A stretch of DNA of 64,000 bases, taken from assembly GCA_041603235.1 (NCBI GenBank), contig JBFIES010000006.1, forward strand, positions 1 through 64,000, in the 5' to 3' direction. The stretch's first letter is position 1; every line of letters starts with the position of its first letter. Under the pieces are notes generated by a model that made no database searches, had not been told where the DNA came from, and saw only the letters and a program-made list of their open reading frames with translations. Source of the stretch: Panacagrimonas sp041603235 (GTDB lineage Bacteria; Pseudomonadota; Gammaproteobacteria; Nevskiales; Nevskiaceae). A program made the position numbers and the translations under genes. Positions 40,477-49,020 of this stretch are shown here, piece after piece.

Positions 40477-41499
40477 TCAGGCCGCTGGCGGCAGCAGGTC
40501 TGACAGTGGCCAGCGCGGCGTGGTGAACAAGGCCTGATCCGGCAAGCGTCCCTCTGTGCGCCGCTCCCATCCGGCGCGCGCAATCATGGCGGCGTTGTCG
40601 GTGCAGAATTCAAAACGCGGAAAGAACAGCTCATAGCCGCGTTGGTCGCAGAGGGTTCGCAGGCGTTCGCGCAGGCGCTGATTGGCGCCCACCCCGCCGG
40701 CGACAATCAACCGCCGCATGCCACTGGCCTTCAAGGCGCGTTCGCACTTGATGGCTAGGGTTTCGGTCGCGGCCTCCTGGAACCCATGCGCCAGGTCCGC
40801 CTTCACCTGCGGATCAGTCGTATCGGACTTGCGCAGCCGGGTGATCACCGCGGTCTTGAGCCCACTGAAGCTGAAATCCAGGCCGGGACGATCGGTCATG
40901 GGTCGCGGAAACTGATAAACGCCGGGCGTGCCTGATTCCGCGAGCTTGGCCAAATGCGGACCGCCGGGGTAGGGCAGGCCCAGCAGTTTGGCGGTCTTAT
41001 CGAAGGCTTCTCCCACCGCATCGTCAAGGCTCTCGCCAAGCAGCTCGTAGCGGCCCACGCCCTGCACCGCGATCAGCATCGTGTGCCCGCCTGAGACCAG
41101 CAGCGCAACAAATGGAAAGGCGGGCGCGGGGGTTTCCAGCATGGGGGCCAGCAGATGACCTTCCATGTGATGCACCGGGATCAGCGGCAGTTGATGGGCA
41201 GTTGCGATGCCCGCCGCAACCGAAGCGCCGACCATCAGTGCGCCGATCAGACCCGGGCCAGCGGTATAGGCCACACCTTGCAGGTCTGCGACCTGCACAT
41301 CAGCCGCGGCGAGGGTTTCGCGGATCAGCGGCGAAATGCGCGCCACATGGTCACGCGACGCCAGTTCCGGTACCACGCCGCCATAGCGGGCGTGCAGATC
41401 AACCTGCGAATGCAGACGGTGCGCGAGCAAGCCTCGAGCCCCGTCATATACCGCACAGGCCGTTTCGTCGCAGGAGGTTTCTATTCCAAGAATGGGCAT
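40477..41499 (-). CDS. tsaD: tRNA threonylcarbamoyladenosine biosynthesis protein TsaD
   Basis: The 340-residue ASKHA-fold enzyme transfers threonylcarbamoyl to A37 of ANN-decoding tRNAs with TsaB and TsaE. It starts PILGIETSCDETA. Metal ligands are H111 and H115 (HHMEGH), and the late D is in EFCTDNAAMIA. The start is set at the ATG (41499) with AAGG upstream; an in-frame TTG lies one codon before. As usual it diverges from rpsU. Confidence 0.97.
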   Translation of the reverse strand: MPILGIETSCDETACAVYDGARGLLAHRLHSQVDLHARYGGVVPELASRDHVARISPLIRETLAAADVQVADLQGVAYTAGPGLIGALMVGASVAAGIATAHQLPLIPVHHMEGHLLAPMLETPAPAFPFVALLVSGGHTMLIAVQGVGRYELLGESLDDAVGEAFDKTAKLLGLPYPGGPHLAKLAESGTPGVYQFPRPMTDRPGLDFSFSGLKTAVITRLRKSDTTDPQVKADLAHGFQEAATETLAIKCERALKASGMRRLIVAGGVGANQRLRERLRTLCDQRGYELFFPRFEFCTDNAAMIARAGWERRTEGRLPDQALFTTPRWPLSDLLPPAA

Positions 41500-41734
41500 C
41501 AATTTGAACCTTGAGTCTTCTGCGGGCTAGTTTGACCGCTCGGCAGCGAATGTTGAATTGAGCCAGCCCATGATCTACGGCGTATTTGAGATCGGCTGGC
41601 ACTTGCTCCTGATGCCAGGGCCGCCGCTGAGCGGCGGCCTGAGAACCCGGTCCGCGCGTAACCTTTGCTTTCTGTCCCGCCAAGGCTTAGCATCTGCGCC
41701 CTTTTTCCTCCCGCTCAAGGAGCTCAGCCTTCTC

Positions 41735-41950
41735 ATGCCGTCTGTCCGTGTCCGCGAAAACGAACCCTTCGAAGTAGCCCTGCGCCGTTTCAAGCGCACT
41801 TGTGAAAAAGCCGGTGTCCTCACCGATGTGCGCAAGAAAGAATTCTTTGAAAAGCCCAGCATGGAGCGCAAACGCAAGCGCGCCGCCGCCGTCAAACGCC
41901 AGCAGAAGCGGGTTTCTCGCGATGTGACACGTCGTACACGCATGTATTGA
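41735..41950 (+). CDS. rpsU: 30S ribosomal protein S21
   Basis: This 71-residue basic protein begins PSVRVRENEPFEVALRRFKR and ends with the usual Lys/Arg-rich tail, a full match to S21. S21 helps base-pair the mRNA leader with 16S rRNA at initiation. It is the first gene of the macromolecular-synthesis cluster. AAGGAG precedes the ATG at slightly long spacing. Confidence 0.97.
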   Translation: MPSVRVRENEPFEVALRRFKRTCEKAGVLTDVRKKEFFEKPSMERKRKRAAAVKRQQKRVSRDVTRRTRMY

Positions 41951-41960
41951 TGCTGATTCG

Positions 41961-42021
41961 CCGTCCGCTATTCAAGGACGGCCGATTCTTGCTTCATTCC
42001 GCCGCCACCCGTTGGCGGCGG
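41961..42021 (+). terminator. Two stem-loops between rpsU and yqeY
   Basis: The first is a 6-bp stem (CCGTCC 41961-41966 with GGACGG 41976-41981). The second is a 9-bp stem (41999-42007 with 42013-42021) followed by AGTCGTTT. In E. coli a partial terminator in the same interval lets rpsU be expressed more than dnaG and rpoD; these hairpins could play that part. Confidence 0.55.
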
Positions 42022-42052
42022 AGTCGTTTAAAAAGCCTGGTAGTGACGAAAC

Positions 42053-42502
42053 ATGTCTGAACTCAAGACGCGCGTGCTGGATGACATTAAGACGGCCATG
42101 AAGGCCGGCGACAAGGAGCGCCTGAGTGTGCTGCGCATGCTGTCTTCAGACATTAAGCAGCGAGAAGTTGTTGATTCGGTTGAAATCACTGATGCCGTTG
42201 TGACCGCCAGCATCGAAAAGATGCTGAAGCAGCGGCGAGACTCGGAAGCACAGTTCCGTGCCGGCAATCGCGCCGATCTTGCGGACAAGGAAGCCGCCGA
42301 GATCGCGGTGCTCATGGCCTATCTGCCCAAGCAGATGACCGACGCAGAGGTGGATGCCCTGATCACGCAGGCCATGACCGAGACCGGTGCCAGCTCCGCC
42401 AAGGACATGGGCAAGGTGATGGGCTGGATCAAACCCAAGGCAGCCGGCAAGACTGACATGGGCAAGCTCTCCGGTTTGATCAAGGCCAAATTGGCAGGCT
42501 GA
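42053..42502 (+). CDS. yqeY: GatB/YqeY domain protein
   Basis: The 149-residue cytoplasmic protein is a YqeY homologue: an N-terminal helical part (LKTRVLDDIKTAMKAGDKERLSVLRML) and a C-terminal helical domain related to the tRNA-binding tail of GatB (DMGKVMGWIKPKAAGK, DMGKLSGLIKAKL). It may assist tRNA charging, but the role is unproved. It normally sits directly before dnaG; here a strong terminator and two foreign-looking genes intervene. Confidence 0.93.
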   Translation: MSELKTRVLDDIKTAMKAGDKERLSVLRMLSSDIKQREVVDSVEITDAVVTASIEKMLKQRRDSEAQFRAGNRADLADKEAAEIAVLMAYLPKQMTDAEVDALITQAMTETGASSAKDMGKVMGWIKPKAAGKTDMGKLSGLIKAKLAG

Positions 42503-42573
42503 GCTTGTCTGGCCGACTGGCCTGAACCCATACCGTCGCTGTAAGCGGGGACGGTTCCCGTGAAGAAGAACAG

Positions 42574-42610
42574 AAAAAAGGACCGGTCTCTGTCGAGACC
42601 GGTCCTTTTT
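42574..42610. terminator. Bidirectional intrinsic terminator between yqeY and alkB
   Basis: A long perfect hairpin (AAAAAGGACCGGTCTC paired with GAGACCGGTCCTTTTT, 4-nt loop) has A and T runs on its two sides, and so serves both the yqeY and alkB transcripts. It separates rpsU-yqeY from dnaG-rpoD. Confidence 0.95.
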
Positions 42611-42629
42611 GCGTTGCCACCCCAGATTG

Positions 42630-44021
42630 TCAGATCGCGCGGAAATCCATTTTTTCGCGCACGGCGCAATCCGGGCAGGGCCAGTCTTGCGGAATATCTG
42701 ACCAGGGCGTTCCCGGCTTGATCCCCTCATGGGCACAGCCCTGGGTTTCATCGTAGATGTAGCCACAGTCTGTGCACTGATGGCGGCCGCTGTCTGAAGT
42801 AGTGTTTTCGACGTTGCCAGCAACACGCTCGCCGGGGAATCGCTCCGGCTCAGGTTCGGAGAGCGGCGCGTTCTGCCAGCGGGCCATCAGAGCGGCGCGC
42901 TTGCTGGGCTGGATATTGGCCTTGCTCAGGTCACCCTGATAATGGCGCGCGACCAGCGGGTTCATCTGACGGAACCACAGCCAGGGAAAGTAGGCGATGA
43001 CCAGCATCGAGGCATAACCCGACGGCAGCTGTGGACTCGCATCAAAGTGGCGCAGAGCCTGGAAGCGGCGTGTCGGGTTGGCGTGATGGTCAGCATGGCG
43101 CTGCAGCTGGTAGAGAAACAGATTGGTCACGATCTGGTTACTGTTCCAGGAGTGTTCCGGCGCACAGCGCACATAGCGGCCATTGGCTTCCTTCTGCCGC
43201 AGCAGGCCGTAATGCTCGATGTAGTTGATGACCTCCAGCAGCGAGGCACCGTAGAAAGCCTGCACCAGCAGGAACGCCAGGGCATACCAGCCAAGCAAGA
43301 CCGTGAGTACGCCGAACAGCGCGACGGTCATCAGCCAGGCCTGAATGTTCTCGTTTTTCAGGGTCCAGGGACCGCTACCGAGCTTGGCCAGACGGTTCTT
43401 CTCAATGCTCCAGGCTGATTGCAGGCTGCCGATCATGGTGCGCGGCAGGAACGCCCAGAAGGTTTCGCCCATGCGCGAACTGGCGGGGTCTTCCGGGGTC
43501 GCCACATTCTTGTGATGGCCCTTGTTGTGCTCAACAAAGAAGTGCCCGTAGGCAACCGGCGCCAGAGTCAGCTTGGCCAGCCAGCGCTCGAACGAACCCT
43601 TCTTGTGGCCCAGTTCATGTGCGGTGTTGATGCTGATGCCATTGACCATGCCCACGGTAAACACCAGGCCGAGGAATTCCCACCAGTTGGGAGACAGGCT
43701 CACGGCCAGCCAGGCGCCGACCACGGTCACGACGTACTGACTGGGAATATAGGCGTAGACGATCCAACGGTAGTAAGGGTCATTTTCGAGGCCGGCCACG
43801 GCAGATTCCGGCGGATTGGTACGGTCTGTCCCCACCAGCCAGTCAAACAGCGGGATGACGCCGTAGAACAAGAACGGGGCGCCCCACAGAAAGAGGGTGT
43901 TGCCGGTGACACCTACAAATGCCAGCAGCACCAGTCCAATAAATGGAAGGGCGGGGCTGAGCAGCCAGGCAACCCGCTTGCCATCCTTCCAGGGCACTTC
44001 ATTGATCGTGGCAGTGTTCAT
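42630..44021 (-). CDS. alkB: Alkane 1-monooxygenase fused to C-terminal rubredoxin
   Basis: The 463-residue integral-membrane di-iron enzyme hydroxylates the terminal carbon of n-alkanes. Six membrane segments occupy roughly residues 15-260. The histidine boxes are HELGH (135-139), EHNKGHH (164-170) and LQRHADHH (306-313), with NYIEHYGL at about 266-273. After a polar linker (about 382-412) a rubredoxin follows, with iron cysteines at 416, 419, 449 and 452 (CTDCGY and CPDC). Such AlkB-rubredoxin fusions are known and supply electrons in cis. A reductase gene is absent from the window. The ATG at 44021 is chosen for its purine-rich upstream GGAGAAGAGAG. It diverges from an AraC regulator. Confidence 0.96.
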   Translation of the reverse strand: MNTATINEVPWKDGKRVAWLLSPALPFIGLVLLAFVGVTGNTLFLWGAPFLFYGVIPLFDWLVGTDRTNPPESAVAGLENDPYYRWIVYAYIPSQYVVTVVGAWLAVSLSPNWWEFLGLVFTVGMVNGISINTAHELGHKKGSFERWLAKLTLAPVAYGHFFVEHNKGHHKNVATPEDPASSRMGETFWAFLPRTMIGSLQSAWSIEKNRLAKLGSGPWTLKNENIQAWLMTVALFGVLTVLLGWYALAFLLVQAFYGASLLEVINYIEHYGLLRQKEANGRYVRCAPEHSWNSNQIVTNLFLYQLQRHADHHANPTRRFQALRHFDASPQLPSGYASMLVIAYFPWLWFRQMNPLVARHYQGDLSKANIQPSKRAALMARWQNAPLSEPEPERFPGERVAGNVENTTSDSGRHQCTDCGYIYDETQGCAHEGIKPGTPWSDIPQDWPCPDCAVREKMDFRAI

Positions 44022-44093
44022 GCTCTCTTCTCCAGGTTTTCGCACGACGTCTCAAGGCCAATCTGAGCCCGCGTCAGTGGATTTGCTGAGATC

Positions 44094-44150
44094 ATTATTC
44101 GCCCGCTGACTGCGCTGCACTTGTCATTTATTGACATGTACTTGTCATTT
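44094..44150 (-). promoter_or_regulatory. alkB promoter region with 21-bp-spaced direct repeats
   Basis: Two exact copies of ACTTGTCATTT (44119-44129 and 44140-44150) are spaced 21 bp, two helical turns, as expected for an AraC-family activator with two HTH motifs. On the minus strand an AATAAT -10 candidate (plus 44094-44099) places the -35 over the inner copy, the class II activator arrangement. The same stretch also contains an inverted TGACA...TGTCA pair (44132-44147). The binding protein is presumably the adjacent AraC regulator; this is inference. Confidence 0.6.
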
Positions 44151-44188
44151 TCCGACACTCTTCTTCGGTATTTTCGGCGAGATTTAAG

Positions 44189-45268
44189 ATGGCCTCCCTG
44201 ACAGCAAGCGACAACGCCATCCCCGTCCGCTACATCGCGCTGCTGGGCGATGTCCTGCAACGCCAGGGTGTGAACCTGCCGGCCATGCTTACAGCCGCCA
44301 ACATCGCGCCGAGCAGTCTCGCAAACCCGGATGGCTGGCTCAGCCTGGAGCAGCTTGACGCGCTGATCCCGCACGCCATTGAGCAAACGGGTCGCAGCGA
44401 CCTGGCGCTGGATCTGGGCCAGATGATCCGCCTGAGCGCGCACAGCATCGTGGGCTACGGCATTCTGAGCAGCCCCAGTATTGAATACGCGCTGCGACTG
44501 GCAGCGCGCTACTTCAGCCTGATCCTGCCGGCATTTCGCATGCGACTGGACTATGACGCGCAACACGCGGACCTGAGCTACCGGCCGGTCCTGCCCATGC
44601 GACATCAGACTCTTTGCTTCCTGCTGGAGGTACTGGCAGCGGCCACCCACTGCGATATCGAAGAACTGCTGAACGGGCCGATGCCGCCTTACGGTCTGTT
44701 TCTGTCCTATGCCGAGCCACCGCACCGCGAACGCTATGGCGAACTCACCGGCGCTCGCTGCCACTTCGGGCAGGGTCTGGCACCCGCACAAGGCCCCGGC
44801 CTGCGCATGCGATTCGATATCTCGCTGATCCGCCGCGCACCGACCCTGGCCGATGCTTCGGCGCTGCGCACGGCAGAGGAGCGCTGCCGGGCCACCACGC
44901 AGCGCAGCGTCACCCACGGCAAGGTCAGCGACTGGGTCAGCATGATGCTGCGCGAATCCAGCAGCGGTATGCCAGGCCTGGATGAACTGGCACACCTGCG
45001 CAATCTTTCTGCCCGCACCCTCGACCGCCACCTCAAGCGCGAAGGATTTGGTTTTCGAGATCTGCTCAAGTCTGCCCGGCACGAAAAGGCCTGCCAGATG
45101 CTGATAGCCAACAGACTTGGCATCACCGAAATCGCCCTCGAACTGGGCTACACGGATGCCGCCAACTTCACGCGGGCCTTTCGCGCGCAGTTCGGCCTGA
45201 GCCCGAGCGCCTACCGCCGGGAACAGCTCGCAGCGCAGTCCGGCCCGGAGTCCGCGGCAGGTCGCTAG
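44189..45268 (+). CDS. AraC family transcriptional regulator, probable alkB regulator
   Basis: The 359-residue regulator has an N-terminal 'arabinose-binding-like' domain of the OruR/ArgR-type AraC group (about residues 15-200, with a SPSIEYALRLAARYF helix). A C-terminal pair of HTH motifs (about 250-350) includes LSARTLDRHLKREGFGFRDLLKSAR and the conserved ITEIALELGYTDAANFTRAFR with FGLSPSAYR. It is transcribed away from alkB across 167 bp of regulatory DNA, so it probably activates alkB in response to alkanes or derived fatty acids. It precedes dnaG by 47 bp on the same strand, without a terminator. Confidence 0.93.
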   Translation: MASLTASDNAIPVRYIALLGDVLQRQGVNLPAMLTAANIAPSSLANPDGWLSLEQLDALIPHAIEQTGRSDLALDLGQMIRLSAHSIVGYGILSSPSIEYALRLAARYFSLILPAFRMRLDYDAQHADLSYRPVLPMRHQTLCFLLEVLAAATHCDIEELLNGPMPPYGLFLSYAEPPHRERYGELTGARCHFGQGLAPAQGPGLRMRFDISLIRRAPTLADASALRTAEERCRATTQRSVTHGKVSDWVSMMLRESSSGMPGLDELAHLRNLSARTLDRHLKREGFGFRDLLKSARHEKACQMLIANRLGITEIALELGYTDAANFTRAFRAQFGLSPSAYRREQLAAQSGPESAAGR

Positions 45269-45315
45269 ACTCTGCCTCCCCGACGCCCTCCCAGATCAAC
45301 GGCCAAACTCGATAC

Positions 45316-47046
45316 GTGTCCGGACTCATCCCACAAAGTTTTATCCAGGATCTGCTCTCCCGCTGCGACATCGTCGAGGTCATCGGCGCACGTCTGGAGC
45401 TCAAGCGGGCCGGACGGGAATTCAAGGCCCTGTCTCCGTTCACCAACGAGAAAACCGCTTCGTTTCATGTCTCGCCGGCCAAGCAGATGTACTTCGATTT
45501 CAGCTCGGGAAAGAGCGGCAATGTCATCGGCTTTCTCATGGAGCACGACCGTCTGAGCTTTGTCGAAGCGGTGGAAGAACTTGCCGGAAACCTTGGGATC
45601 GACGTTCCGCGTGAGGGCGGCAACTTTGAACGCCTGATCCTGGATGGTCCCTTGGACGCCTGCGCGGCCGCACAGCGGTTTTTCAGCGAGCAGCTGCGCA
45701 AGCATCCGCCCGCCGTTGCCTACCTCAAGCAACGCGGGATCAGCGGCGAAACGGCCAAGACTTTCGGCATCGGTTTCGCTCCGGACTCATGGGATGCCCT
45801 GTCACAATTTTTTGACGACCCCCGACACGCCATTGATGCCGGCCTGCTCAAGCAGAAGGAAGGCGCCAACCGCACCTACGATGTCTTTCGCAATCGCATC
45901 ACATTTCCCATCCGCGACACACGTGGCCGGGTCATCGCCTTTGGCGGGCGCACCTTGGGCGATGACCCCGCCAAGTACTTGAATTCGCCGGAAACACCAC
46001 TGTTTCACAAGGGCCGCAACCTGTTCGGGCTATACGAAGCCAAGCAGTCAACAAAGAAAGCGCTGCCACACCTGATCGTGGTGGAGGGCTACATGGACAC
46101 GGTCATGCTCGCGCAGCACGGCATTCGCGAAGTGGTCGCAACCCTGGGAACGGCCACCACGCGCGAGCAACTCAATCTGCTGTTCAAGTCCACCAGCCGG
46201 GTCATTTTCTGTTTTGACGGTGATCGGGCCGGACGTTCAGCCGCATGGCGCGCGCTGGAACAGGGCCTACCGGAGGTCGACGAAAAGCGCGAGTGCCAGT
46301 TCATGTTTTTGCCGGACGGTCACGACCCCGACTCTCTGGTCCAGGAAATTGGCACAGAGGCCTTCACCGAACTGGTCGCACAAGCCCAACCGCTGTCCGC
46401 ATTCCTGCTGGACGAACTGGGCAAACAGGTCAATCTGGCAACGCTCGACGGGCGCGCCAAGCTGGCGGGTCTGGCCAAGCCCTTCCTGTCCAGGATGCGA
46501 GACAGCCCACTGCTGAGCCTGATTCGCGACGAGCTGTCGCGTCGCACGGGATTGCGCCGCGAAGAACTCGGCTCGGTGCCTGAGCAGGCTGTTTCCGAGC
46601 CCTCTACCCGCCGCAACATGCGCCAGGCCGAACCCGGCGCGGTGCGCGCCATCAAGCGGGCCCTGCAGCTGATGTTGGAGCGCGCCGATCTGGCCCAGAA
46701 GGTTGAAGGCGTTGAATTGCTTGCCGAATCAGACATCGTCGGCATTGGCATCCTGGTGGAGGCCATCGACTTCTTTCACGAACACCCGGAGGCGCGGGCC
46801 TCCCAGCTGCTGGAGCACTGGCGCGACACGCCCAAGGCCGCGGCCATGAACCGGCTCGGCCCGGTCGAAAAGCAGTTAGATGATCAGGCCATTGAAAACG
46901 AGTTCATGGACGCCATTGATCACTTGCGCCACAGAGCGCTGAAAAGCCGCATCAACCGCCTGCTCGCGGACGCCCAGATTCGGACCCTGAGCGCCGCAGA
47001 AACAGCGGAAATCAAGCACCTGACGACGCAACTTAGCGCCAAATAA
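45316..47046 (+). CDS. dnaG: DNA primase lacking the zinc ligands
   Basis: The 576-residue primase synthesises RNA primers at the replication fork. Domain order is normal: N-terminal 'zinc' domain (about residues 1-105), TOPRIM catalytic domain with EGYMD (E257) and DGD (D301, D303), and a C-terminal DnaB-binding helical domain. In E. coli the zinc ligands are C40, H43, C61 and C64; here the same positions are Ser40, Thr43, Asp61 and Ser64, so all four are lost, while the surrounding PF-x-NEKT-x-SF-x-V and SGK-x-G are kept. The start is GTG. It follows the AraC gene closely and precedes rpoD by 85 bp. Confidence 0.95.
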   Translation: MSGLIPQSFIQDLLSRCDIVEVIGARLELKRAGREFKALSPFTNEKTASFHVSPAKQMYFDFSSGKSGNVIGFLMEHDRLSFVEAVEELAGNLGIDVPREGGNFERLILDGPLDACAAAQRFFSEQLRKHPPAVAYLKQRGISGETAKTFGIGFAPDSWDALSQFFDDPRHAIDAGLLKQKEGANRTYDVFRNRITFPIRDTRGRVIAFGGRTLGDDPAKYLNSPETPLFHKGRNLFGLYEAKQSTKKALPHLIVVEGYMDTVMLAQHGIREVVATLGTATTREQLNLLFKSTSRVIFCFDGDRAGRSAAWRALEQGLPEVDEKRECQFMFLPDGHDPDSLVQEIGTEAFTELVAQAQPLSAFLLDELGKQVNLATLDGRAKLAGLAKPFLSRMRDSPLLSLIRDELSRRTGLRREELGSVPEQAVSEPSTRRNMRQAEPGAVRAIKRALQLMLERADLAQKVEGVELLAESDIVGIGILVEAIDFFHEHPEARASQLLEHWRDTPKAAAMNRLGPVEKQLDDQAIENEFMDAIDHLRHRALKSRINRLLADAQIRTLSAAETAEIKHLTTQLSAK

Positions 47047-47131
47047 TTCGTCTAATTGGGGGCCAATCCGGTAAAATATACGGTTCCCCGCAACAATCTG
47101 TGGACTTCGGTTCACGTGACAGGCTGAGCCC

Positions 47132-48961
47132 ATGAGCACCAACGCTGCAGAAAAACAGTCTCAAATCAAAGTCTTGATTGCCCTTGGCAAGGAAAAAGGT
47201 TACCTGACCTACGCCGAAGTGGCTGATCATTTGCCCGAGATTGTCGACTCCGAACAGATCGACGATATCGTCAGCATGATCGGCACCATGGGCATCGGCG
47301 TCCTCGAAGACGCCCCGGACCGTGAAAACCAGCTGTTTTCCGAACCTGCCGTCGTCGCAACGCAGGAGGAAGAAGAAGACGCCGCTGAAGAAGCCGCAGC
47401 CGCCATCGCTTCAAACGATGACCAGTTTGGCCGCACCACCGATCCAGTGCGCATGTACATGCGCGAGATGGGCTCGGTAGAACTGCTGGACCGCGAGGGT
47501 GAAATCCGCATTGCCAAGCGCATCGAAGAGGGCCTGTCCGAAGCCCTGTTTGCCATGGCGATTTACCCTGAATCCGTGGCCATCATGCTCGAGGCCTGGG
47601 ACGAAGTGGGCGAGGGCAAGCGCCGCATCACCGACGTGATTGCCGGCTTCTTTGACCCCAACGCTGAGCCCGTCGCGCCCGCGCCGCCGCCGCAGCCCAA
47701 GACCGCTGAAGAAAAGAAGGAAGAGGAAGAGGAAGCCGGCCCGACCGGACCTGATCCGGAAGAATGCCGCGAGAACTTCGAAGAGCTGGCCAAGCGTTAC
47801 TCCAAGGCTTGGGCCGCTCTTGAGAAAGTTGGCGCCGCCGACAAGAAGACCCAGCAGAAGCGCGAGCACGTTGCCGAACTGCTGATGACCTTCAAGCTCT
47901 CGCCGAAGATCATCGACGAAGTCTCTCGCAACCTGCGTCAGAAAATTTCTTCCATCCGCGCTATCGAGCGCTCGATCATGCGCACCTGCGTGGTCGATGC
48001 CGGCATGACCCGCGAAGAATTCCTGTCCAAGTATCGCGGCAGTTCGCCTACCGATACCGAGTGGCTGGAGAAATCCATCCGCGCCAAGCGCAAGTATTCG
48101 GCCACGCTGGCCACGCGCAAGACCGAGATCGAGGAACTGCTCGCCAAGCTCACGCAGATCGAAGGCGACAACCTCATCACCATCGATGAGATCAAGGACA
48201 TCAACCGCCGCATGAACGTGGGCGAAGCCAAGGCTCGCCGCGCCAAGAAGGAAATGGTGGAAGCCAACCTTCGTCTCGTGATCTCGATTGCCAAGAAGTA
48301 CACCAACCGCGGCCTGCAGTTCCTCGACCTCATCCAGGAAGGCAACATCGGCCTGATGAAGGCGGTCGACAAGTTTGAATATCGTCGCGGCTACAAGTTC
48401 TCGACCTACGCCACGTGGTGGATTCGCCAGGCTATCACCCGCTCTATTGCCGATCAGGCGCGCACCATCCGTATTCCGGTGCACATGATCGAAACGATCA
48501 ACAAGCTGAACCGCATCTCGCGTCAGATGATTCAGGAAATGGGCCGCGAACCCACGCCTGAAGAACTGGCAATCAAGATGGAGATGCCGGAAGACAAGAT
48601 TCGCAAGGTGCTCAAGATTGCCAAGGAGCCGATCTCCATGGAGACGCCGATTGGTGATGACGAAGATTCACACCTGGGCGATTTCATCGAAGACGGCAAC
48701 GCCGTGTCACCGCTGGATTCCGCCACATCGCAGTCTCTGGCTGAGGCCACCTACCAGATACTGGCCAGCCTGACGCCGCGCGAAGCCAAGGTGCTGCGCA
48801 TGCGCTTCGGCATTGATCTGAACACCGATCACACGCTCGAAGAAGTCGGCAAGCAGTTTGACGTCACCCGCGAGCGCATCCGCCAGATAGAGGCCAAAGC
48901 GCTGCGCAAACTGCGTCATCCAAGCCGCGCCAACTATCTGCGCAGCTTCCTCGACGAATAA
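47132..48961 (+). CDS. rpoD: RNA polymerase primary sigma factor (sigma-70)
   Basis: The 609-residue housekeeping sigma factor contains region 1.1 (about residues 1-80), 1.2 (from about 105, DPVRMYMREMG), and an acidic non-conserved insertion with Pro and Glu runs (about 170-210). Regions 2.1-2.4 follow with NLRLVISIAKKYTNRGLQFLDLIQEG and YKFSTYATWWIRQAI, then region 3, and region 4.2 ends near LRHPSRANYLRSFLDE. It lies 85 bp behind dnaG as in other macromolecular-synthesis clusters. Its last 18 codons recur at 51632-51685. Confidence 0.98.
   Translation: MSTNAAEKQSQIKVLIALGKEKGYLTYAEVADHLPEIVDSEQIDDIVSMIGTMGIGVLEDAPDRENQLFSEPAVVATQEEEEDAAEEAAAAIASNDDQFGRTTDPVRMYMREMGSVELLDREGEIRIAKRIEEGLSEALFAMAIYPESVAIMLEAWDEVGEGKRRITDVIAGFFDPNAEPVAPAPPPQPKTAEEKKEEEEEAGPTGPDPEECRENFEELAKRYSKAWAALEKVGAADKKTQQKREHVAELLMTFKLSPKIIDEVSRNLRQKISSIRAIERSIMRTCVVDAGMTREEFLSKYRGSSPTDTEWLEKSIRAKRKYSATLATRKTEIEELLAKLTQIEGDNLITIDEIKDINRRMNVGEAKARRAKKEMVEANLRLVISIAKKYTNRGLQFLDLIQEGNIGLMKAVDKFEYRRGYKFSTYATWWIRQAITRSIADQARTIRIPVHMIETINKLNRISRQMIQEMGREPTPEELAIKMEMPEDKIRKVLKIAKEPISMETPIGDDEDSHLGDFIEDGNAVSPLDSATSQSLAEATYQILASLTPREAKVLRMRFGIDLNTDHTLEEVGKQFDVTRERIRQIEAKALRKLRHPSRANYLRSFLDE
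48925..48953 (+). repeat. 29-bp direct repeat, copy 1 (rpoD 3' end)
   Basis: This 29-bp block inside the last codons of rpoD is identical to 51649-51677. The repeat pair encloses the unusual segment described under the accessory insertion. Confidence 0.9.
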
Positions 48962-48989
48962 GCCACACAAGTAGAAGTAGCAAAAGACA

Positions 48990-49019
48990 GGGCCCCGAAA
49001 TCCGGGGCCCTTCCTTTTT
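48990..49019 (+). terminator. Intrinsic terminator after rpoD
   Basis: An 8-bp G/C stem (48990-48997 with 49003-49010) and 5-nt loop are followed by TTCCTTTTT. A closely similar GGCCCCG/CGGGGCC hairpin follows the second copy of the rpoD end at 51712-51740. Confidence 0.92.
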
Positions 49020-49020
49020 G

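Noticed and set aside
39056..40537. 493-codon plus-strand frame
   Set aside because: Runs antisense through btuB, its riboswitch and the end of tsaD, so it cannot be a real gene alongside them.
41618..41640. Strong hairpin between tsaD and rpsU
   Set aside because: Perfect stem but no T run on either side and located between divergent genes, so not a terminator; no known regulatory motif recognised.
47047..47131. Possible rpoD promoter between dnaG and rpoD
   Set aside because: AT-rich TAAAATATA is present but no -35 at acceptable spacing could be matched.
47411..48484. 357-codon minus-strand frame
   Set aside because: Antisense to rpoD.
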